Source: an uncultured Veillonella sp. (GTDB lineage: Bacteria > Bacillota > Negativicutes > Veillonellales > Veillonellaceae). Taken from it: DNA of 64,000 nucleotides. The first letter of the stretch is position 1. Each line of letters begins with the position of its first letter. The notes under the pieces are model-generated. The model searched no databases, was not told the origin of the DNA, and worked only from the letters and a program-made list of their open reading frames with translations. The DNA lies in the NCBI GenBank assembly GCA_902477915.1, contig CABSJA010000001.1:25017-89016 (forward strand), given 5' to 3'. Positions 43,525 through 50,812 of the stretch are shown here, piece after piece. The translations under genes and the position numbers were made by a program.

Positions 43525-45504
43525 TTATTTAATGACATCCCCATGTTTAATTCGCCATGCTGCGAGTTCGCGCATGTTCTTAATCTTTTCCCCATAGGCT
43601 TGAGGCATATTTGTGCCTTGTTCCATAAGTTTTCCACTGTTATCTAGATATAGTCTATGGTTAAAGACAAATTCCTCTTGTGTAAACAAGCTTGGTACCA
43701 TAGCTTCATAGGTTTGACCAGGACGACCTACAAGTTCTGCCAAGGTTGGAATGATTTGAATGCTCATGCCAAAAGCGTTTGGAGCGAGCCAGTCTTTATG
43801 AATGCCGCGACCGTAGAAGATAATCGGAATCGTAGACGCCACATTAGGACTTACTTCGCGGGCAAAGGTAAATCGTTCACTATGGTCACCAGTGATAACA
43901 AAGAGTGCAGAAGGATCTGCTTTTTCTTCACTGGCGATGAACTCGCCCATCACATGGTCCGCATACCAAATATGACCCATTTCGTTCAATTGCTTGTCAG
44001 TTTCTGCGATTGTATCAGGCAAATGGCCTTTTACCTTATTCACATCATAACCTTCTTTAGCGACATTGACGCTATATGGAGGATGATTCGATGTGGTCAT
44101 AATAACATTGAGGATTTTTTCCCCTCTATGTTGATCCATGTAAGCGGAAATGGCTTTAAACATATCCTTATCCGCTACACCCCACGCGTTGCTTTCTTCG
44201 CTTGGCATTTCAGAAGCATCATGGAATTCATCAAAACCTTGAGACAAGGCGAAATTCTTCACATTTTGCCATGTACTAAATCCGCCGTACCAGAATACAG
44301 TTTTATAACCTAGCTTTTTCATAACAGAACCAATGCCTAAGCCATACGGTTGTTTGAAGCTTTCACCTTCATAGTTAGGATATAGACCCGTATCAGGCAT
44401 ACCTGTGAGTAAACCATTGATAGCAGGCATCGTGCCTGTACCTTGAGCAAGGGCGAGCTGCGTGCTCATCGCTTGAGGACTGGCAGCATATTTACGGCCT
44501 TGTTCAACTAGGTATGCACCAGGTTCGTTGTATTCAGCGAGGAATGGCCACAAACCATAAGATTCACCGAGAACGATGTTAATAGATTGCGGTTGCTCTG
44601 CTAAACGTTGAGTTGTAATCGTTCTTGTGAAAGAACCATCAAAATCCTTACCATTAAACTTACCGCCGATGGCACTAATCTTTTCACTTAATTCTTGAGG
44701 TGTTAAGTTGATGACCTCAAGCTCATCTGCACGCTTTGCAATACTTTTAACACGATAAAGAGCCTGTACATCATCAAGAATGGTTTCGTTTAACAGATTA
44801 GAACTGAGTCGCGCCGCACTTTCCCAGTTAATGGAATTTGTATAGTTAAAAGCACCACCAAATCTAAAGAATAGTCCTAGTACGCCGATAACTACAGTCA
44901 ATCCAATGCCTGTAATCCATTGCGTTTTCTTCGTCTTAGGATACCACGTAGTACAAACTAGTTCAGTATTAGCGTAATCGCTATATTTCTTTGTGCCCCA
45001 CGCCAAGAAACGAACGAGGAACCAACAAAGGGCTGCACTCAACACAACAGCACCAACGATGTACATCAACGCATTATATTCATTGATGGCTGTATTAATA
45101 ATGGCACCGATATCATCGTTTTTACCATTAATGAGCATCGCATTATAGGAGGAATTAAAAATCTTATAGAATGGAATACGCCCCAAGAATAAGAAGGTTA
45201 ACAGTACCGTTGCAATAGAATAGATAACCTGTTTAATGCGCAAGGATGGCCATTTTGGTACAAAGGTATGCACCAATGTGCCTCCTAAGAAACCCAATAA
45301 ACACAAAGAACCAACTGTCTTGAGACTCAATCTAAAGCCTAGCCATAAGGACGTAAGGATATTTTCCATCGTCACAGATGCTAGCTGTGATTGGAATACT
45401 GCAAGAAACACGATTCTAAATGCAGTCAACAAGGCAGAGAAGAAGATAAATACCTTAATCTCTGTCTTTATGCCTTCAAATAATCGTTGCCATCGGTTCA
45501 TCAT
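43525..45504 (-). CDS. LtaS-like phosphoglycerol transferase, copy 2
   Basis: This 659-aa protein has five N-terminal membrane segments and a sulfatase-fold domain with NIVLGESYGLWPF, MTTSNHPPYSVN and LFVITGDHSERFT. The Thr expected for catalysis is present in ALAQGTGTMPAINGLLTG, unlike copy 1. It should transfer a phosphoglycerol or phosphoethanolamine type group from a phospholipid to an envelope glycan on the outer side of the inner membrane. AGGGG lies before the ATG. Confidence 0.87.
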   Translation of the reverse strand: MMNRWQRLFEGIKTEIKVFIFFSALLTAFRIVFLAVFQSQLASVTMENILTSLWLGFRLSLKTVGSLCLLGFLGGTLVHTFVPKWPSLRIKQVIYSIATVLLTFLFLGRIPFYKIFNSSYNAMLINGKNDDIGAIINTAINEYNALMYIVGAVVLSAALCWFLVRFLAWGTKKYSDYANTELVCTTWYPKTKKTQWITGIGLTVVIGVLGLFFRFGGAFNYTNSINWESAARLSSNLLNETILDDVQALYRVKSIAKRADELEVINLTPQELSEKISAIGGKFNGKDFDGSFTRTITTQRLAEQPQSINIVLGESYGLWPFLAEYNEPGAYLVEQGRKYAASPQAMSTQLALAQGTGTMPAINGLLTGMPDTGLYPNYEGESFKQPYGLGIGSVMKKLGYKTVFWYGGFSTWQNVKNFALSQGFDEFHDASEMPSEESNAWGVADKDMFKAISAYMDQHRGEKILNVIMTTSNHPPYSVNVAKEGYDVNKVKGHLPDTIAETDKQLNEMGHIWYADHVMGEFIASEEKADPSALFVITGDHSERFTFAREVSPNVASTIPIIFYGRGIHKDWLAPNAFGMSIQIIPTLAELVGRPGQTYEAMVPSLFTQEEFVFNHRLYLDNSGKLMEQGTNMPQAYGEKIKNMRELAAWRIKHGDVIK

Positions 45505-45562
45505 TAACCCCTAACTGTTCGTTCATATAACTTAACTACTACTCTATACTACCTAACTGTAA

Positions 45563-45735
45563 TTATGTTGGATATTTCTTACATTTAGGTCCCTTACATC
45601 GTTTGCATTTACCGCATCCGCGGTCGATAGTCCCAGCACTGGCTGATTTCTCAGCACTAGTACTCTCCTGAGCCTTTTTATGGGCCTTACTATTCCATAC
45701 GGGAACTATCGTTTCTACTTTTTTTCGGATCCATC
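45563..45735 (-). promoter_or_regulatory. Candidate programmed -1 frameshift site and in-frame Cys-rich extension
   Basis: The end of the 45715-46836 gene reads GAA AAA AAG TAG, placing a canonical A_AAA_AAG slippery heptamer directly before the stop. An AAGGA Shine-Dalgarno-like element lies about 9 bases upstream, as in dnaX. Slipping by -1 opens 51 codons (VETIVPVWNSKAHKK... to stop at 45563) ending in CGKCKRCKGPKC. That extension has no ATG, GTG or TTG, so it cannot start on its own. An A7/A8 indel or sequencing error would give the same fusion. Confidence 0.6.
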
Positions 45736-46836
45736 CTTTTTGGATTTTTTATCTTTTTTCTTGTCTTTTTTCTTATCTTTTTTACTGAAAGTATCACCTA
45801 AGAAGACTGTTTTTAACTTATCATTTAAGACTTTAAGCTTCTTTTCAGCCTTGTCTTTCTTTTTCTTTAATTTATCTTCAGATTTAGAATGTTTATCTTC
45901 TTTGGACTTTTTATGTTTTTTGTCCTTTTTATCCTCTTTAGACTTCTTGTCATCCTTAGATTTCTTGTCTTCTTTAGATTTCTTTTCGTCTTTGGATTTT
46001 TTGTGGTCCTTAGATTTTTTAGACTTTTCATCAGTCCCATTGATACGCGCCCATTCATCATCTACGCGTTTCAATTGCTTTTTAAGAAGCTTTTCCATCT
46101 TCTTATTGGCTTTATCGGAATCTAAGCCAGCTTTTCCGAATAATAAAGCATTTACTGCTGTATACGGATCAATAGCAGATAAATCATCTTCATCCTCATC
46201 CATATCATCATTGAATTCATCATTTGAGGATTTATGTTTATTGTCTTCATCCAAGTGATAGACTTCCAAACCTTCAACGCCATCTAGTGGATTTACATCC
46301 ATATGCTCTACAAGTGCTTCATCAAGGTCAGACATCTCATGTTTGGAGCTTTCACCAGAACCTGTAAAAAGACCACCCATAGAATGTAATTCATTCAATT
46401 TAATATGGTTCATACCCACTGTAGAATCATGCTGTGCAGGAATATCGGACAATTGAACCTGTTCCATAGCATACACATCGTTATTGTGGCTAGCACCCTT
46501 ACCAAGATACGATTTATCAGCAATGATAATATCCTCTTGATCGTCGCCTAACACATTGCCAAATAAATCCTCTTCAAGAGAATCATAGGTATGCAACATG
46601 GACATCCGTTTTTGAACCTCTTCAATTTGATTCCATAAATCAACGAGAGAGGATGTATAGTATACGCGTTCCTTAACCTCTAAATAAGCTTGGTAAACGA
46701 TAGCCAATTCTGACTCATTGAGTCCCTCTTCGGCACCGATTTCTTCTATCATTTGTTGGATCTGTTGATCTCGATCATAACGTTTAATTAAGGCCTTGCG
46801 AATACGTTCAATCAATGTTGTATCGATGATTTCCAC
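45715..46836 (-). CDS. Lys-rich protein of unknown function ending at a frameshift motif
   Basis: I do not recognise this 373-aa protein. The start is a GTG with GGAGG 6 bases upstream. Residues 1-75 are helical and charged (IEEIGAEEGLNESELAIVYQ); the middle is acidic (NDEFNDDMDEDEDDLSAIDP). A helix (DSDKANKKMEKLLKKQLKRV) leads into a long run of KKSKD/KKSKE units (about 280-330) and a second lysine-rich tail. No signal peptide or membrane segment is present. The basic tail suggests binding to nucleic acid or another polyanion. A -1 shift at the last codons would add 51 residues with four Cys, possibly a metal knuckle. Confidence 0.8.
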   Translation of the reverse strand: MEIIDTTLIERIRKALIKRYDRDQQIQQMIEEIGAEEGLNESELAIVYQAYLEVKERVYYTSSLVDLWNQIEEVQKRMSMLHTYDSLEEDLFGNVLGDDQEDIIIADKSYLGKGASHNNDVYAMEQVQLSDIPAQHDSTVGMNHIKLNELHSMGGLFTGSGESSKHEMSDLDEALVEHMDVNPLDGVEGLEVYHLDEDNKHKSSNDEFNDDMDEDEDDLSAIDPYTAVNALLFGKAGLDSDKANKKMEKLLKKQLKRVDDEWARINGTDEKSKKSKDHKKSKDEKKSKEDKKSKDDKKSKEDKKDKKHKKSKEDKHSKSEDKLKKKKDKAEKKLKVLNDKLKTVFLGDTFSKKDKKKDKKKDKKSKKDGSEKK

Positions 46837-47136
46837 GGGTACCTCCAGTCTTCAATACACTCAGCCCTATCCACTAACTTAGTGCATACGAATCAATGTA
46901 TAGAACCATAAAAAATAATTTGATTTTATAATCTCTAATATATTATTATAGCAGAATTTATCTGCTTTTTCCTTAATAATCTAAGTGAAAGTTCCTTAAA
47001 AATAGAATAAAACCTCAATTTGAATGATGTCCTAGTCGTACAAATTTAGAACCACTAAAACAAGCCTTCAACATTGAGGTTTCTTACATACTAAAATAAA
47101 TAGAATGAATACATTAAAATAAGCTGACAGAATATA
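46837..47136. other. Spacer with tandem 23-bp repeats
   Basis: This 300-base AT-rich spacer has no gene. It contains the 23-bp repeats at 47090-47158 and a pair of distant complementary arms (AAACCTCAAT near 47011, ATTGAGGTTT near 47073) with a loop of about 55 bases, which could form a weak terminator. Confidence 0.5.
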
Positions 47137-47158
47137 CTAAAACAAGTTAACGGAATAC
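47090..47158. repeat. Three imperfect 23-bp tandem repeats at the 3' end of a methyltransferase gene
   Basis: Units 47090-47112, 47113-47135 and 47136-47158 share the frame A(C/T)TAAAA(T/C)AA...GAATA, with a partial fourth unit starting at 47159. The last units form the stop codon and final codons of the methyltransferase. Confidence 0.7.
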
Positions 47159-47736
47159 ACTAAAATTCGTTCTTTTATATCACGTTCTTCAAAGAGATCA
47201 CTACAATCAATGAGTTCTTCTTGTTCCAATCGCACATGGTTATTCAAGAAGTTTTCTACCTCTTCGTTGACATAGTAGAAAAACAGCTTAATCTCTCGCG
47301 GCCGATGGTATAAGGAATCAAAGATATTTCCTAAGACCCGCTTAATCGTATGGAGTGCAAAGGGATTAAAGAAAAAACAACGATCTGCTTGATCTGGCAA
47401 TTCATAAAGCGCCGCATCACCATGCACAAAGCTCACACGGTTGCGAGCTGCTGGGCTTTCACCATTAATAAGAGCCCTTTCATAGAGGCGTTCATCATAT
47501 TCGATGCCGATGGAGTGACAACCCGTTTGGTACGCCATAAAAATACTGACACGGCCCTTTCCACTGCCATAATCGATGAGCGTATTTTTCTTGCGAATAT
47601 GACCGCTATTCGCCAAGCGCTCGAGCACACAATAATCAGTTGGCTCGTACGGATGATGCTCTGTATCGGACCGACTATCATCACGGCCTGCTGTCTTTAT
47701 TTGTAAAACCTGTTCCCATTCCTGTTCACTTGTCAT
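47137..47736 (-). CDS. Class I SAM-dependent methyltransferase
   Basis: This 199-aa protein has the SAM-binding motif TLIDYGSGKGRVSIFMAYQ, the acidic residue at the end of strand 2 (SIGIEYDERLYERA), and FVHGDAALYELP for the third motif. FFFNPFALHTIKRVL is in the position of the catalytic motif (NPF). The layout recalls DOT1-type or small-molecule methyltransferases; the substrate is unknown. The gene stands alone, with a weak ribosome site (AGGA, 8 bases). Confidence 0.8.
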   Translation of the reverse strand: MTSEQEWEQVLQIKTAGRDDSRSDTEHHPYEPTDYCVLERLANSGHIRKKNTLIDYGSGKGRVSIFMAYQTGCHSIGIEYDERLYERALINGESPAARNRVSFVHGDAALYELPDQADRCFFFNPFALHTIKRVLGNIFDSLYHRPREIKLFFYYVNEEVENFLNNHVRLEQEELIDCSDLFEERDIKERILVYSVNLF

Positions 47737-48109
47737 AAATCTAATCCTATCATGAGGTCCAATTATATGGCCTAATAATTAATACTAATCTTAATTCATA
47801 TACATACTATACCCATATTAGAGCCATATTTACAAATTAAAGGCAATCATATATTATATTAATCAAGGAAATCAATAGTTATAACATTTTAATGCATTCA
47901 AATGGAAAATAGGGTGGCAGCCCTGCTTTTTCTGTGCTAGTTACTGACGGAAATATCTATCTAGCCATTTGCAAATGTATTGACACAAGAAAAGCACCCA
48001 TTAGGGTGCTTTTCTTGTATACAAACATTTATTGATGCTAATATGGTATACTATGTGTAATATATCTATTTTTCTCATGTGCAGAATATAAAAAGGAGTA
48101 TCTATTTAC
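47737..48109. other. Divergent intergenic region with an unexplained strong hairpin
   Basis: The region separates divergent genes. It holds the promoter of the plus-strand gene, with an extended -10 (TGGTATACT near 48045-48053), and a perfect 15-bp hairpin (47985-48018). A second small hairpin with a T-run (AGGGTGGCAGCCCT then GCTTTTT, about 47911-47931) lies upstream. No protein gene was seen. Confidence 0.55.
47985..48018 (+). terminator. Perfect 15-bp hairpin, orphan terminator
   Basis: ACAAGAAAAGCACCC (47985-47999) pairs with 48004-48018 around an ATTA loop; the T-run is inside the arm (GCTTTTCTT). Between two divergent genes there is no known transcript to end, so a small RNA on either strand is possible. 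Confidence 0.5.
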
Positions 48110-49474
48110 ATGGACAGTGATCTGACCTTAGATTTTATAATTATCATCGTATTAATCATCGCGAATGGCTTATTCTCTATGACGGAATTGGCCATCGTCA
48201 ATGCGAAGAAACGAAAATTAGAGGAAATGGCCGAAGCGGGCAACGAGCGTGCTAAAAAAGCCTTTGAATTAGCAGAAAATCCAAACGAGATGTTCTCTAC
48301 CATTCAAATTGGTATTACTCTCGTTGGTATCTTAACTGGTTTGTATTCTGGTGCTACCTTCTCTGGTCCATTAGAGGATATATTAGTAGCAAGCATTCCA
48401 AGCATCGAACCATATGCTGCATCTATTAGCTCCTTCCTCATCGTTGCTATTATCACCTATTTATCCCTCGTTATCGGCGAGCTCGTGCCGAAACGTTTGG
48501 CTTTAAATAGTCCTGAAAGCATTGCCGTTGTAGTATCTAAACCGATTTACTGGTTATCTGTAGCATTAAAACCTATCGTTAGCTTCCTCGGTATTTCTAC
48601 AGAATTCCTTTTAAAATTACTAGGCGTGACTGTGAAAGAAGAGGCTCCTGTTACAGAGTCTGAAATCAACAAGATGCTCACCGAAGGCGTTGCTATGGGT
48701 GCGTATGAAGAAGAGGAACCTATCCTCGTAGAAAATATCTTCCACCTAGCAGATATGAATGCTGGCGACATCATGACACCTCGTACACAGCTCAAATGGA
48801 TTGATCTTAATGGCACAGAGGATGAAATTATGGAAGTCCTCAAAAATGCTAACCATTACCGCATTCCTGTAGGTACCGATTCCTTGGACGAACTAAAGGG
48901 TCTCGTAACTGTATCTGACGTATTGGTACAGATCATGCAACGTCCTAGCGAACGCTCTATTCATGATATTATTGAATCTTGTTTGAAAGAACCATTACTC
49001 ATTCCAGAATCCATTACGCTCATGAAATTGTTGAATGTACTCCGTACAGAAGGCGTCCATGAAACGATCGTTCTCGACGAGTACGGCGGTTTTAGCGGTC
49101 TTGTAACATTACATGATATTATGGAAGAAATCGTAGGTCTCATGCCTTCCGGTGAAGAAGAAATCAAGGAAGAAGAAAATAAAATCATCGAACGTGAAGA
49201 CGGTTCCTGGCTTGTAGATGGCCTTCTTGACGTAGACGAATTCAAAGAATTCTTCCATATCGATGAAGAATTACCAGGCGAAGAAAAAGACTTGTACAAA
49301 ACAATGGGCGGTCTCTTAAACGTTCTCTTTGGTCGCATTCCAAAAGAATTAGACAAAGCTAAATGGAATGGCTATACCTTTGAAGTGGTAGATATGGATA
49401 ATACTCGTATCGATAAAATTCTTGTAACCTATGAAGAACCTATTGTAGTACAAGAAACAGAAGAAAAAGAATAA
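48110..49474 (+). CDS. CNNM/CorC-HlyC family membrane protein (DUF21, CBS pair)
   Basis: This 454-aa protein has an N-terminal DUF21/CNNM membrane domain of about four segments (LFSMTELAIVNAKKRKLEEM, LVIGELVPKRLALNSPE), a CBS pair (AGDIMTPRTQLKWIDLNG; FSGLVTLHDIMEEIVG) and a C-terminal CorC_HlyC domain. Members are linked to magnesium or cobalt export and to haemolysin-like activities. It is the first plus-strand gene of the window, with AAAGGAG before the ATG and a strong terminator after it, so it is monocistronic. Confidence 0.93.
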   Translation: MDSDLTLDFIIIIVLIIANGLFSMTELAIVNAKKRKLEEMAEAGNERAKKAFELAENPNEMFSTIQIGITLVGILTGLYSGATFSGPLEDILVASIPSIEPYAASISSFLIVAIITYLSLVIGELVPKRLALNSPESIAVVVSKPIYWLSVALKPIVSFLGISTEFLLKLLGVTVKEEAPVTESEINKMLTEGVAMGAYEEEEPILVENIFHLADMNAGDIMTPRTQLKWIDLNGTEDEIMEVLKNANHYRIPVGTDSLDELKGLVTVSDVLVQIMQRPSERSIHDIIESCLKEPLLIPESITLMKLLNVLRTEGVHETIVLDEYGGFSGLVTLHDIMEEIVGLMPSGEEEIKEEENKIIEREDGSWLVDGLLDVDEFKEFFHIDEELPGEEKDLYKTMGGLLNVLFGRIPKELDKAKWNGYTFEVVDMDNTRIDKILVTYEEPIVVQETEEKE

Positions 49475-49518
49475 TACCTACTAGCTCATAGACTTATGAG
49501 CATTGTAAATTTATAAAG

Positions 49519-49550
49519 AGTGAGTTCTCCAGTGGAGGACTCACTTTTTT
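49519..49550 (+). terminator. Terminator of the CNNM gene
   Basis: The 12-bp stem AGTGAGTTCTCC with GGAGGACTCACT (one T-G pair) and T6 lies about 45 bases after the stop codon. Confidence 0.9.
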
Positions 49551-49638
49551 GTATACCCCCTAGCCGTTTACATATAAATATAGTATTATTAAATTGTATA
49601 AAATATATAATTAAATCTAATAGAGCTATTATCTAACA

Positions 49639-49664
49639 TAACTCTAATGGCTAAATTAGAGTTA
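49639..49664 (+). promoter_or_regulatory. Palindromic operator candidate upstream of the RND operon
   Basis: Perfect 10-bp arms TAACTCTAAT and ATTAGAGTTA are separated by GGCTAA, about 85 bases before the adaptor start codon. No U-run follows. This is the size and symmetry of a TetR- or MarR-type site. No such regulator is encoded nearby, so control would be in trans. Confidence 0.55.
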
Positions 49665-49747
49665 CTTTCATAAAATATATAGTCCTATGATTACTAATGT
49701 GTAGTTCTGTGTCATAGGGCTTATGTGTGGTATAAAGGAGAGATTCT

Positions 49748-50812
49748 ATGAATCAAAAAGTCATAGCAACCATAGGAGCCCTCTTAATTGGGACTGCCGT
49801 CATAAGTGGTTGTGGATCTGAAAAGCAAACTGAGGATACGAGCCTCAAGGTGCGTACTATCACCATCGGTGAAGAATCTGGTACTACCGGTGCTGGCTAT
49901 GCAGGCACCATTCATAATAAAACAGAAACAAACTTAGCCTTTCAAATTGGAGGTCGCGTCATCAACAAATTCGTAAATATTGGTGATGTGGTGCAAGCAG
50001 GCCAAGTCATTGCTCAAATCAATGGTTCCGATACATCAGCTCAAGTACAAAATGCAGAGGGTGCTGTAAAAGCTGCTCAATCGGCCTACGAATTAGCAGA
50101 AACGAATGCAAAACGATATCGCGAGCTCTACGCGCAACAAGCGATTAGTAAGTTGCAATTAGACCAAGCAGAAAACCAATTGAATGTTACCTCTGCGCAA
50201 TTACAACAAGCACAGGCCAGCCTCAACTTGAGTAGCAATCAAAATAGCTATACTAATTTGACGGCTCCTGATACAGGTATTATTACTGCTTTCAATATTG
50301 AAGCAGGCCAAGTCGTAGCAGCCGGTCAAAGCGTTGGCACCTTAGCGGCTGGTCACGACCCAGAAGCAGTCATTGCTCTTCCTGAGCAAGAATTGGCCAA
50401 GATTCATGTGGGCAGTCCTGCCAATATTACATTTTGGGCTCTACCAGATGTAACCGTGCAAGGTGTGGTGCGAGAAATTTCACCAATTCCTGACCCTGTG
50501 GCCAGAACGTATACCGTAAAAATTGCATTACAAAATCCGCCTAAAGAGGTACAACTAGGCATGACGGTCAATGCAAATCTATCTACCACAGATAGCACCA
50601 ATATTTCTATTCCATTGACGGCTCTTGTGAAAGACTCTAACGGCAATAATGCAGTGTATATTATCCGAGATAAGAAGGCTCATCTCGTCCCTATTAAGAC
50701 TGGTGAGTTCGGTAAAAACTCCGTCATCGTTACATCTGGTTTAGCTAAGGGCGACATTGTCATCACCGCAGGCACTCAACAATTACAAGAAGGGACGGCG
50801 GTTAGTCAATGA
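49748..50812 (+). CDS. RND efflux periplasmic adaptor lipoprotein
   Basis: This 354-aa membrane fusion protein has a lipobox (TAVISGC, Cys22). A biotinyl-lipoyl-like half (RVINKFVNIGDVVQAGQVIA), a coiled-coil hairpin (about 95-165), the second lipoyl half (NLTAPDTGIITAFNIEAGQV) and beta-barrel/membrane-proximal domains follow. It would link the RND pump to an outer-membrane TolC-type channel, which is not encoded here. AAAGGAG precedes the ATG. It overlaps the pump gene by 4 bases (ATGA), so translation is coupled. Confidence 0.95.
   Translation: MNQKVIATIGALLIGTAVISGCGSEKQTEDTSLKVRTITIGEESGTTGAGYAGTIHNKTETNLAFQIGGRVINKFVNIGDVVQAGQVIAQINGSDTSAQVQNAEGAVKAAQSAYELAETNAKRYRELYAQQAISKLQLDQAENQLNVTSAQLQQAQASLNLSSNQNSYTNLTAPDTGIITAFNIEAGQVVAAGQSVGTLAAGHDPEAVIALPEQELAKIHVGSPANITFWALPDVTVQGVVREISPIPDPVARTYTVKIALQNPPKEVQLGMTVNANLSTTDSTNISIPLTALVKDSNGNNAVYIIRDKKAHLVPIKTGEFGKNSVIVTSGLAKGDIVITAGTQQLQEGTAVSQ

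Noticed and set aside
45680..46258. Plus-strand 192-aa frame rich in Leu, Ser and Phe
   Set aside because: It is the antisense shadow of the Lys-rich repeat (AAG/AAA read backwards as CTT/TTT) and has no ribosome site.
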